A DNA stretch of 64,000 bases from Arthrobacter dokdonellae (GCF_003268655.1 NZ_CP029642.1:3844001-3908000), one strand, 5' to 3'. Counted from the stretch's first letter, positions 36,466 through 44,648 are shown. A program made the numbers and translations. Notes: generated by a model not told the origin, from the letters alone.

Positions 36466-37026
36466 ATGCCTACACGCGTTCACGAGTTTTCCTGGCCCGA
36501 TCGGGTCGTCGTTGGCACCATCGGCATTCCGGGGGCGCGTACGTTCTACTTGCAGGTGCGCGCAGGGACGGAGCTGGTGAGTATTGCCCTGGAGAAGCAG
36601 CAGTCGGCTCTACTCGCGGAGAAGATCGACGAAATTCTCGACCAGCTCATCACCGTCGAGAGGAATCCCTTCAGCATACCCACGGGTACTCCCATTGAAC
36701 TTGTCGACAATGATCCACTCGAGGCCGTCCAGGAGCAGTTTCGCACTGGGGCAATGAGCTTGGGGTGGGACCCAACCACGGCCCAGATCGTCATTGAGGC
36801 CCACCCCATCACCGATGACGATTCCGACGCTGATGAAAACGACGAAACGCTTCATGAGGACGGAGCCAACGAGCGCGAAATGCTGCGCGTACGAATGCCG
36901 GTCGGCACCGCCCGCGCATTCGCCAAGCGCACCCGGGAGATCGTGGGTGCCGGCCGTCCGATGTGCCCGCTCTGCGGTTATCCCGTGGACGCTGACGGGC
37001 ACATCTGCACCCTTCCCGAGGTCTGA
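36466..37026 (+). CDS. DUF3090 family protein
   Basis: 186-residue protein of the actinobacterial DUF3090 family. It begins MPTRVHEFSWPDRVVVGTIG, has a central acidic linker (DDDSDADENDETLHEDG), and ends in a zinc-ribbon-like CPLCGYPVDADGHIC. The function is unknown. It is coupled to the next gene by TGATG. In most actinobacteria this pair is found with a histidine phosphatase gene and mshC; here neither is present and the pair sits between toxin-antitoxin modules. Confidence 0.85.
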   Translation: MPTRVHEFSWPDRVVVGTIGIPGARTFYLQVRAGTELVSIALEKQQSALLAEKIDEILDQLITVERNPFSIPTGTPIELVDNDPLEAVQEQFRTGAMSLGWDPTTAQIVIEAHPITDDDSDADENDETLHEDGANEREMLRVRMPVGTARAFAKRTREIVGAGRPMCPLCGYPVDADGHICTLPEV

Positions 37027-37793
37027 TGCCAACGCCGGACCTAGTGGCCGCCGAGCTGACTCTCACCGGCCGTATCACGACGGCTTCAAACGCTACATTT
37101 CTTGGCACCATCGGCGACGTGGAGGTTGTTTATAAGCCCATAGCTGGCGAAAGTCCGCTGTGGGATTTTCCCCAGGGTACGCTGGCCCACCGGGAGGTTG
37201 CCGCCTACCTGGTCTCGCAGGCCTTTGACTGGGGCGTCGTGCCACACACCTGGCTGCGCGATGGTCCGATGGGCGAAGGAATGGTGCAGCTCTGGCAGGA
37301 GCAGGATCCCGCCCAAGACGCCGTCAGCCTTATCGCTGCGGACCACATGCAGGAGACAGGTTGGAAATACGTGCTCCAGGGACGAGATGAGAATGGACGG
37401 ATGGTCGCCCTCGTTCACGAAGACTCGCCAGCGCTCAGACGCATGGCGGTGTTCGACGTCATCGTCAACAATGCCGACCGCAAAGGCGACCACATCCTTG
37501 CACTGGCTGATGGACGCCGGCACGGCGTGGACCACGGGCTCACCTTCCACCGTGACAACAAGCTGCGCACGGTGCTGTGGGGATGGCTGGGAGAGACTCT
37601 AACCGCCGACGAAGAAGACGGCATAGATCGTGTCAGCGAAGGACTGCATGGTGAGCTGGGCCGAAACCTGGCGGACTTGCTCAGCGCCGAAGAAATCGCA
37701 GAGCTCGCCGCGCGCTGTGCCCGGTTGCGCTTGGCCGGGCGGTTTCCGGCTCCGAGCGGTGAGATGTCGGCGGTGCCCTGGCCGCTGTTCTAA
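37026..37793 (+). CDS. SCO1664 family (kinase-like fold) protein
   Basis: 255-residue protein of the SCO1664 family. The VVYKPIAGESPLWDFPQGTL segment, the catalytic-loop-like VFDVIVNNADRKGDHIL and the HGVDHGLTFH segment resemble the PI3/PI4-kinase-like and HipA-type phosphotransferase fold. The substrate is unknown. The ATG overlaps the DUF3090 stop by one base. A perfect palindrome about 90 bases after the stop probably ends the transcript. Confidence 0.82.
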   Translation: MPTPDLVAAELTLTGRITTASNATFLGTIGDVEVVYKPIAGESPLWDFPQGTLAHREVAAYLVSQAFDWGVVPHTWLRDGPMGEGMVQLWQEQDPAQDAVSLIAADHMQETGWKYVLQGRDENGRMVALVHEDSPALRRMAVFDVIVNNADRKGDHILALADGRRHGVDHGLTFHRDNKLRTVLWGWLGETLTADEEDGIDRVSEGLHGELGRNLADLLSAEEIAELAARCARLRLAGRFPAPSGEMSAVPWPLF

Positions 37794-37885
37794 GCGAATT
37801 GCGGCCCCCGGCTTCGCAGTCCGTGTCACGCTGATTCAGCCACTGCGGACGGCATCAGTTCCACTTGGTACCCAGTGGAAAGCCC

Positions 37886-37919
37886 ATGGCCGCCAAGAAC
37901 ACGTGTTCTTGGCGGCCAT
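37886..37919 (+). terminator. Perfect 34-bp palindrome, probable terminator
   Basis: 17-base arms 37886-37902 and 37903-37919 are exactly complementary, centred on CACGTG. A T-rich TGTTTTA follows a few bases later. It may act on both strands since the acetyltransferase remnant converges on it. Confidence 0.65.
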
Positions 37920-38003
37920 CGCAATATGTTTTATGGATGTCAGGACTTAGACGTTGAAGCGGAACTCCACCACGTTCCGGCACCGAGCAACCTCTCGAAG
38001 TGG

Positions 38004-38559
38004 TCACCAAGCACGACCACGGAGATCAACCACTCCGGTCGGCCAGTCGCTGAGAGACGAGGCGATGGGCAGGATCAAGAGGGGCTGCCCAGGTGGATCC
38101 TCCATCACACGCCCCCCACGAGAGACCGAACGTTCGCCCACTGAAATGCGCAGCCATCCACAGGATCGTAGAACGGAACGACTGTTTCTCGGCATCCGAG
38201 GTATCCGAATTGGATACCTTCGGCTTCGAGCATGGAGCTGTGCGCCGCACGCAGTAGCCGTTCGCCCAGTCCGAACCCACGAGCATTCTCCGACTCCAGC
38301 ATTCCGCCAACCCCGGCGATGTCGACCTCAGCGTTACCGGATGAAATCCTCCGATGAGCCCACCCCACATGACCGACGATGTCCGCGCCCGCGCGCGCGC
38401 GATCAAGTGCACATCGTGGGGAGCATAGCCGTACGGCTGGCCCGGATCCCACTCGCCGAAGTCCGCGAGATACTGCCGATCGAACAGCTCTCGAAGCTCA
38501 TCGACGAGCGCCGTTGTCACCGCGGAGTGCGGGAGGACGTCGATAGAACCTGCCTTCAC
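38004..38559 (-). pseudogene. GNAT acetyltransferase, broken by two frameshifts
   Basis: An N-acetyltransferase can be assembled only across three frames. The first segment (from GTG 38559) begins MKAGSIDVLPHSAVTTALVD. The second (to about 38105) carries the acetyl-CoA region EVDIAGVGGMLESENARGFG then LGERLLRAAH. The third ends WPTGVVDLRGRAW at 38004. It resembles AAC(2')-like GNAT proteins. The first shift falls in a GCGCGCGCGC run near 38390. The GTG overlaps the higA stop, so it was once the third gene of the higBA operon. It could be decay, a reversible slippage switch or a sequencing error. Confidence 0.7.
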
Positions 38560-38870
38560 GCGACCTGGAGCGGGGTTATCGCAGCGATCTGCCCGGCCAC
38601 ACGATCCTCGGCGAGCTCCAACTCATAGTGAGTCTGCAAGTTCAGCCAGAAGTGCGGGTCAATGCCGAAATAGCGCCCGAGACGGAGCGCCGTGTCAGCG
38701 GTGATCGCGCGCTTACCATGAACGATTTCATTGATGCGTCGCGGCGGCACGCCGATCGACACCGCGAGCTTGTTCTGCGTGATCCCAAAACCGTTGATGA
38801 AGTCCTCCATGAGCACCTCCCCAGGGTGGACGGGAGCCCACTTCTCAGTGGTAGTCGACGAGTTCGACAT
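38556..38870 (-). CDS. higA: HigA-family addiction-module antitoxin
   Basis: 104-residue antitoxin with an XRE-type helix-turn-helix. It begins HPGEVLMEDFINGFGITQNK and continues VPPRRINEIVHGKRAITADT, the typical VapI/HigA pattern, followed by FGIDPHFWLNLQTHYEL. I start at ATG 38870, eight bases after AAGGAGG; a GTG at 38879 would overlap that site. It overlaps the upstream toxin gene by 26 bases, the inverted higB-higA order of this family. Confidence 0.88.
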   Translation of the reverse strand: MSNSSTTTEKWAPVHPGEVLMEDFINGFGITQNKLAVSIGVPPRRINEIVHGKRAITADTALRLGRYFGIDPHFWLNLQTHYELELAEDRVAGQIAAITPLQVA

Positions 38871-39126
38871 TTTCAGCACCTCCTTCTGTCCAAGTGAAAC
38901 AAATCCGCCACTGATCGTTCACGCGGACACTGTACTGACCCACTCGATCCCCCTTCAGCTGCTCCAGCCGGTTTCCTGGTGGTACACGCAAAGATTCGAG
39001 GAACCGGGCCGCGTGGATCTGCGTCAACTTCCGGAGTGCGACCTTCTGCACACGGGGATCGATCGACGGCACCCGGTCCCGCTGCCACAGTCGCTCGGTC
39101 GCCTTGTCAGCGAAGGACCTGATCAC
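38845..39126 (-). CDS. higB: HigB-type RelE/ParE-superfamily toxin
   Basis: 93-residue toxin. It begins MIRSFADKATERLWQR and continues DRVGQYSVRVNDQWRICFTW, the HigB signature of a ribosome-dependent or RelE-fold RNase. It starts at GTG 39126 with TAGACT six bases upstream (leaderless). The pair should repress its own promoter through HigA. Confidence 0.88.
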   Translation of the reverse strand: MIRSFADKATERLWQRDRVPSIDPRVQKVALRKLTQIHAARFLESLRVPPGNRLEQLKGDRVGQYSVRVNDQWRICFTWTEGGAENVELVDYH

Positions 39127-39132
39127 GAGACC

Positions 39133-39138
39133 AGTCTA
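39133..39138 (-). promoter_or_regulatory. Putative leaderless -10 element of higBA
   Basis: TAGACT, six bases, then GTG 39126; lies nine bases from the right 24-bp repeat. Confidence 0.45.
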
Positions 39139-39159
39139 TAACGCAGCGCGTCAATAACG

Positions 39160-40245
<1,086 letters not shown>

Positions 40246-40251
40246 GGCTCA

Positions 40252-40257
40252 ATCGTA
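40252..40257 (-). promoter_or_regulatory. Putative leaderless -10 element of ychF
   Basis: TACGAT, six bases, then GTG 40245. Confidence 0.45.
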
Positions 40258-40301
40258 CCGGCAGGGCCGGGGTTTCGCCGCCCGGCGGATCGCGGGCGCA
40301 C

Positions 40302-40331
40302 AAGAACGGCGGGAGTGAACCCGCCGTCCTT
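40302..40331 (-). terminator. Terminator of the peptide/M50 transcript
   Basis: ACGGCGGG/CCCGCCGT stem (40306-40313 with 40320-40327) extended by three pairs across one mismatch, 6-base loop, 22 bases after the stop of the last peptide gene. Confidence 0.75.
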
Positions 40332-40352
40332 GAAGGCAAATCCCTTCCGGTG

Positions 40353-40556
40353 CTAGTGCATCGAGAAGAGGTTCTGCCACGCGCCGGTCTGGGCCACGGA
40401 TCCAATTGTCGCCGCGTTCAGCGCCAGTGCCAGATTGACACCGATCACCGGAGCGACGTTGAAATTGAAGTCCAGGAACAGTGTTTCGCGGCTGGGAAGC
40501 AGCTCCGCCGTCTCGGCTTCGAGATCGATGGAGCTCAGTGCGGATGTTGCTGTCAT
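40353..40556 (-). CDS. Small precursor-like peptide 3 of the M50 locus
   Basis: 67-residue peptide, diverged paralogue of the two peptides upstream. Shared blocks are DLE at 11-13, ELLPSRETL at 18-26, NAAT at 47-50 and GAWQN at 58-62; the middle is hydrophobic and Asn/Ala-rich (VNLALALNAATIGS). There is no cysteine, signal peptide or known family. AAAGGTGAA lies six bases before ATG 40556. It is the last gene before the terminator. The leader-like conserved N-terminus plus variable C-terminus suggests a peptide that is processed, possibly by the adjacent M50 protease; that is inference. Confidence 0.75.
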   Translation of the reverse strand: MTATSALSSIDLEAETAELLPSRETLFLDFNFNVAPVIGVNLALALNAATIGSVAQTGAWQNLFSMH

Positions 40557-40617
40557 GGCGGTTCACCTTTCTCTGTTGCCGGGCATCTGAAATTCCTAAC
40601 ACCCGGCTACTGGATTG

Positions 40618-40815
40618 TCAGTGCTGGGTGAGGCTGACATTCTGCCAGGCTCCGCTCGTTGCACTCGAGAGCAGGGTCACGGCATTGACAGCGTAGGACG
40701 CATTCTGCGCCGCGACAGCTGCCCAGTTGATGTGGAAGTTCAGGAGCAGAGTCTCCCGTGACGGGAGCAGCTCTACGCTCTGTCCCTCCAAATCCATGAC
40801 GGTCAGTTTCTCCAT
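40618..40815 (-). CDS. Small precursor-like peptide 2 of the M50 locus
   Basis: 65-residue peptide beginning MEKLTVMDLEGQSVELLPSR and ending in a segment with NASYAVNAVTLLSSATSG followed by AWQNVSLTQH. It is nearly identical to peptide 1 (42446-42643), including 106 identical bases covering the 5' half and ribosome site. I start at ATG 40815 with GGGAGGTGA at ideal spacing rather than the GTG at 40824. The ribosome site lies inside the last codons of the M50 gene, one base from its stop, so translation is coupled to the protease. Confidence 0.82.
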   Translation of the reverse strand: MEKLTVMDLEGQSVELLPSRETLLLNFHINWAAVAAQNASYAVNAVTLLSSATSGAWQNVSLTQH

Positions 40816-40816
40816 C

Positions 40817-42304
40817 TCATTCACCTCCCTTCAGGTCTAGGAGGTCGATCGATGAAAGCTTTGAGGTTCTGAGGCGCAGCAAGCCGGCAGGGAGCGGCAG
40901 GCGACGCGCACTCACGTGCCGCACCGGGCCGGCCACCTCCGTGTGCCGCGCGGGCTTGGGACGCAGGTGGGCGCCGGCCATTCGGGGAGTCGATGTTGCA
41001 GGTGGTGCTGTGGAACGCCGCGCCTTCCGCATGTTCTGCACGGCCTTCACTCCGTCGAGGGCGAGCCGCGGAATGAGGACGGCGATGCCGGCAACAGGCA
41101 GCGCCAGCAGCACAATCGACAGCAAGGACAGCACAACCTCTGCGGGGCGGCCCTGCGCCCAGGCGGCGCTCAATGCCTGAGAATGCAGTACGACGGCGCC
41201 GACCGCGCCGCCAACAATGAGCGGGAGGTTCCACAACAGCCAGGCGAAGAGCAGGACCAAGGCAGGAATGACGGTCAATACCCACACCCTGACAAGACGC
41301 CTGGCCGAGGGCCGCAACTCCAGGACCCGCGGGTCAAGCGGACGGCCGGGGATCAGCCCGCGCATGACGGGTCCGACGCGGGAAAAAAGATCCGGCACGC
41401 CGGCCAGATCGGTCAGGACAAAGTAGCCATCGAGCCTGATGGTCGGCGGAAGCTGCTGGATCATCATGATTTGCGTGGTGATCACGAACAGCAACAGGAT
41501 CCCATTGCCGGTCAGCAGGTAGCCCAAGCCTGCCAGCAGCACGCACCATACGTTGAAGTAAAGCCCGCCCAAATCGGTCCGCAGCCTGCCGGCCCGGCCC
41601 AGACGGTAGGAGTCGGTCACGTTGGTGAAGAACGCCGGGAACACCAGATACACCCCGACGCCGATGACCCCAGGTTCGGCTCCGCCATACTTGCAGGCGG
41701 TGGCGTGCCCCAGCTCATGGATCCCGGCCCCGACAACCATCATGACGAACAGGCCCAGCAGCAGGGTCGGGCTGACCCAGATCTGCTCCAGTGCGCCCAC
41801 GATGCTGCTCGAGACAAACAGCAGCACGTCAAGCCCGATCAGTGCCGCCAGGGCCAAAATGACCACCGGCGGAAAATACAGCGGCCGCAGCACGGCGGCG
41901 AGAGAATTGACGGCCCGGGCCGGCAGGAGCGTTCCCTTGAGCCGGAGGGCCAAAAGCGGACGTGCCGTCGGTGCCGGGTCGCCCTTGGGCCCGGATCCTG
42001 CGGCATCCTCAAGCAGGCCCAAGGGCCGCAACTTTTGGTCGATGAGCAGCGTCAGCCCCGCCACGTCAAGTTCCCGGCCGTAGGCCTGGCTCACATCGCG
42101 GGCAAGCACAGGGGAGACCGGTTCAGTTGCGGCTTTCGTGAGAACCAGGTCCAATAACTCCGAGATCTGGATGACTTGTCCGTCGGGGCGCCGGACCAAG
42201 AAGGTCTCCTGCACCAGTCCGGATCCCGTCGCCGGACCCAAGAGTTCCACGCCGGGCACCACACGCCACCGGACTGCTTCCCCTTGACTGGGTTCAATGG
42301 TCAT
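40817..42304 (-). CDS. M50-family membrane zinc metallopeptidase with PqqD-like N-terminal domain
   Basis: 495-residue polytopic protein. Residues about 12-100 (VPGVELLGP, LVRRPDGQVIQISELLDLVL, then a helical LLIDQKLRPLGLLED) resemble the winged-helix PqqD/RRE fold that binds leader peptides. The membrane core has the zinc site HELGH at 196-200 and the M50 third-ligand motif LDG at 291-293 (in PPTIRLDGYF), with about eight hydrophobic helices. A basic Pro-rich cytoplasmic tail follows. It resembles proteins annotated as putative peptide zinc metalloprotease (YydH-like). The start at 42304 lies after a strong hairpin. It is flanked on both sides by paralogous small peptides, its probable substrates. 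Confidence 0.82.
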   Translation of the reverse strand: MTIEPSQGEAVRWRVVPGVELLGPATGSGLVQETFLVRRPDGQVIQISELLDLVLTKAATEPVSPVLARDVSQAYGRELDVAGLTLLIDQKLRPLGLLEDAAGSGPKGDPAPTARPLLALRLKGTLLPARAVNSLAAVLRPLYFPPVVILALAALIGLDVLLFVSSSIVGALEQIWVSPTLLLGLFVMMVVGAGIHELGHATACKYGGAEPGVIGVGVYLVFPAFFTNVTDSYRLGRAGRLRTDLGGLYFNVWCVLLAGLGYLLTGNGILLLFVITTQIMMIQQLPPTIRLDGYFVLTDLAGVPDLFSRVGPVMRGLIPGRPLDPRVLELRPSARRLVRVWVLTVIPALVLLFAWLLWNLPLIVGGAVGAVVLHSQALSAAWAQGRPAEVVLSLLSIVLLALPVAGIAVLIPRLALDGVKAVQNMRKARRSTAPPATSTPRMAGAHLRPKPARHTEVAGPVRHVSARRLPLPAGLLRLRTSKLSSIDLLDLKGGE

Positions 42305-42338
42305 CGTCCACAACCTTTTTGTTGTCAGACCGGACGTT

Positions 42339-42382
42339 CCGACGGCGGGATCACCGCTAATGAGCGGTGATCCCGCCGTCGG
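42339..42382 (-). terminator. Very stable hairpin between peptide 1 and the M50 gene
   Basis: A perfect 20-bp stem (42339-42358 with 42363-42382) and a 4-base loop, 63 bases after the peptide 1 stop and 34 before the M50 start. There is no T-run. It probably lets only part of the transcription continue, giving much more peptide than protease. Confidence 0.75.
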
Positions 42383-42445
42383 GGTGTAACTGAAATGAAG
42401 TCGGTCCCCGTGCATCTCACACCGGAACCCGGTCGACTGGTGTCG

Positions 42446-42643
42446 TTAGCGCTGGCTGACGCTGACGTTCTGCCAGGCACCGCTGGTTGCACTGGAGAGC
42501 AGGGTCGCGGCGTTGACTGCGTAGGACGCATTCGAGGCCATGACAGTTGCCCAGTTGATGTGGAAGTTCAGGAGCAGAGTCTCCCGTGACGGGAGCAGCT
42601 CTACGCTCTGTCCCTCCAAATCCATGACGGTCAGTTTCTCCAT
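42446..42643 (-). CDS. Small precursor-like peptide 1 of the M50 locus
   Basis: 65-residue peptide, first of the three paralogues. It has DLE (8-10), ELLPSRETL (15-23), an Asn/Ala-rich stretch NASYAVNAATLLSS (38-51) and GAWQN (55-59), ending VSVSQR. It has no Cys, so thioether or disulfide chemistry is excluded; Ser/Thr/Asn/Trp are the modifiable residues. AGAGGGGGTGA precedes ATG 42643 at good spacing; a GTG at 42652 is too close to that site. It lies between two strong hairpins, indicating a separately controlled, abundant message. Confidence 0.82.
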   Translation of the reverse strand: MEKLTVMDLEGQSVELLPSRETLLLNFHINWATVMASNASYAVNAATLLSSATSGAWQNVSVSQR

Positions 42644-42667
42644 CTCATTCACCCCCTCTCGTGGAAT

Positions 42668-42704
42668 GTAGCTACGATTCCTTGACCCACGGGGCCAGTA
42701 GCTA
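42668..42704 (-). promoter_or_regulatory. Possible regulatory repeat upstream of peptide 1
   Basis: TAGCTAC-type heptamers occur at 42668-42674 and 42698-42704 (as GTAGCTA on the plus strand), 30 bases apart, just before the peptide 1 ribosome site. SARP regulators bind direct heptamer repeats, so these are candidates, but the spacing is not the usual 22 bases. Confidence 0.25.
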
Positions 42705-42810
42705 AAGTAAAGGGCCGGGCCCGTTACTGCTGCGTTACTGCTTCCGCCGCCGGCCCGCTGCGGGCGCCGAAGAGGCGGCGGGAGCAGACGCTGAGAAGCG
42801 CGCAACAAGA

Positions 42811-42849
42811 AAGGTTCCGGGGTGCGGCGGAGCGCCACCCCGGAACCTT
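42811..42849 (-). terminator. Rho-independent terminator after the CxxC-repeat protein
   Basis: Perfect 14-bp stem (42811-42824 with 42836-42849), 11-base loop, then TCTTGTTG on the minus strand; 28 bases past the stop codon. Confidence 0.82.
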
Positions 42850-42877
42850 CGTCAATGCTGTCTGTCCGCGCCGGAAG

Positions 42878-43624
42878 CTACTGCCCCGATCGCACGTCGA
42901 TGTTGCGCTGCACGGACGAGGCCCCCACGTCCTTGAGGATGATCTGGGCCAGCCGCGCCGCGGTGTCGTCGGTAAGGCTCTTGGCCAGAGGTGCTGACCG
43001 CTGCAGCCCCTGGCTGCGCGGCGTGTTCTGGAGCCGTTGTCCCAACTCGGTCTGAATCTGACTAATCATGTCCTTGGCTTGGGCGGACAGGTCACGCCGG
43101 GTGCCCCCCGAAATGACGAATTGGATGGCCGCGGAGCTGGTGGTGCATTCAGTGCACTCGACGTTGAGTGCCAGCGCGCGGTTATTCACGTTGAGCTGCG
43201 TGGCCCGGCGGGCGACGACCAGCTGGACGGCAACAGCGGAGGAAGAGCACCCTGCGCAACTTGACCATGCGACGGCGGAATTGTCGGCATTGGCCACTTT
43301 ACCGTCGAAGTACACCACTTGGAATGTGGTGGCCACGCCGGAACAGCCGTCACAATTGCTGGTCGCCATGGAAACGGACTCGGCCTTGTTCGTCGAGGAG
43401 GACGTCCGCACGGTGCTTTGCGCGCTGTCCGAAACGGTCGGCTGCCCCGGCGTGGGAATTGCCGTGGACGCGGCGTCCAAACTGGTGGAGCGGTGAATCA
43501 TCATGTGCGCGCCTTGGGAGGACGCCTCGGCGGGGACCACACCGACGGTGGCCGGTCCGACGAGGAGCATGCCGGAGACCAGAATCAGCACCCCAAAGGC
43601 GCCTTTGACCAGTTTTGTGCGCAT
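42878..43624 (-). CDS. Secreted protein with three CxxC repeats
   Basis: 248-residue exported protein. The signal peptide (residues 1-35) ends VVPAEASS and a Ser/Thr-rich linker follows. Three repeats of about 33 residues then appear, each CxxC followed by an Ala-rich stretch and Q-hydrophobic-V: NCDGCSG at 90-96, SCAGCSS at 122-128 and ECTECTT at 156-162. Between them run NxAxA patterns (NNRALALN) reminiscent of the Asn/Ala segments in the adjacent peptides. A helical C-terminus ends the protein. GAGGAAAAACT precedes ATG 43624. The function is unknown; the repeats could bind metal or form disulfides. Confidence 0.78.
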   Translation of the reverse strand: MRTKLVKGAFGVLILVSGMLLVGPATVGVVPAEASSQGAHMMIHRSTSLDAASTAIPTPGQPTVSDSAQSTVRTSSSTNKAESVSMATSNCDGCSGVATTFQVVYFDGKVANADNSAVAWSSCAGCSSSAVAVQLVVARRATQLNVNNRALALNVECTECTTSSAAIQFVISGGTRRDLSAQAKDMISQIQTELGQRLQNTPRSQGLQRSAPLAKSLTDDTAARLAQIILKDVGASSVQRNIDVRSGQ

Positions 43625-43700
43625 AGTTTTTCCTCATATCTACTAGGAACTGCCGATTGGATCGAAGTCACTGCTGCTGTACATGAGGAGACCGGGATAA

Positions 43701-44456
43701 TCATGGGAAGGCGCTGCGGGAACGAGGCGGTAGTTGGGCCGCCGAGGCTTGGAAGGAGTGGACTGGATCCATCAATGAAGCAAAAATCGAAGAAGGTCTT
43801 ACGCCCAGCTCCCGATTCAACCGGACCCGAAAGTCGTGAAAAGTCTGCATGGCAGAGACATGGTTGCCAGCCTGAACGTGGCATTTGAGAAGCACCAGCT
43901 GCGCACTTTCACGCAGCGGTTCGATGGCAGTTGCCGCAAGTGCGGCCTCGGTGGCGCATCCAGTGTCGCCCATCTGGAGATAGTGGCGGGCCAACATCTC
44001 CAGTCCGTCAAGGCGCAGCTGTTGTAGACGTTCCTGTTCGAAGATGACCCAGTCGTCATACCAGCCGGGCAGAAGGTCCGCATGGTAGAGCATCTGGGCC
44101 AACTCCGACGCAGCCAGGCCGCCGTCCCGTATGTCTGCAATGAGCCAGCGGATTTTATGGAAATCGACCTCTACGTCCGGCTCCAACGACAGGTAGTCGT
44201 GCCTCGGATCCACGATGCCGGGAAGCTTATGTGTGATGTGAAACAGGCTGGCCCGGAGATTCCCCGCTGCCTGGACCTCGGAACTGTCCGGCCAGAGCAG
44301 GCTTGCCAGTGAATGCCGGGAACGGGTCCCGAAGAGCGCCAGGGCCGCAATGACGCGTTGCTGACGGGGACCGACGGTGACCTGGCAGCTACCGAGCCGG
44401 AGTTGCCAAGAACCCAGAAGCCTGAGTTCCCACTTCTGATTTACGAGGCCATCCAT
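43701..44456 (-). CDS. SARP-type (AfsR/BTAD) transcriptional activator
   Basis: 251-residue regulator. An OmpR-like winged helix (WELRLLGSWQLRLG then QQRVIAALALFGTRSRHSLA) is followed by a complete bacterial transcriptional activation domain (LLPGWYDDWVIFEQERLQQL; HVSAMQTFHDFRVRLNRELG). SARPs are pathway-specific activators, classically of secondary-metabolite clusters. I start at ATG 44456 because GGGGGAG lies just upstream; the longer frame to 44564 has no ribosome site. It heads the same-strand block of CxxC protein, peptides and protease. The 192 bases upstream hold its promoter. Confidence 0.85.
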   Translation of the reverse strand: MDGLVNQKWELRLLGSWQLRLGSCQVTVGPRQQRVIAALALFGTRSRHSLASLLWPDSSEVQAAGNLRASLFHITHKLPGIVDPRHDYLSLEPDVEVDFHKIRWLIADIRDGGLAASELAQMLYHADLLPGWYDDWVIFEQERLQQLRLDGLEMLARHYLQMGDTGCATEAALAATAIEPLRESAQLVLLKCHVQAGNHVSAMQTFHDFRVRLNRELGVRPSSIFASLMDPVHSFQASAAQLPPRSRSAFP

Positions 44457-44648
44457 ATCTCCCCCGAACCTCGATATCACCACGGTTTTCGTGGTAGCGA
44501 CCGCTGCACTGGTTCCGGACGAATGGTGCTGGTTCAAGCTTCCTCGCCCGACAAGATAGAGCATGGCCGCAGGAGGTGGCGATTGTCAATCGAATGTAGG
44601 CCGAAAGTTCCTATTGGCGGCGTGTCGCGCCCACCAATTATTGATTGC

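Noticed and set aside
40353-42643. Peptides as lanthipeptide, sactipeptide or other thioether precursors
   Set aside because: None of the three peptides has a cysteine and no matching modification enzyme is encoded nearby.
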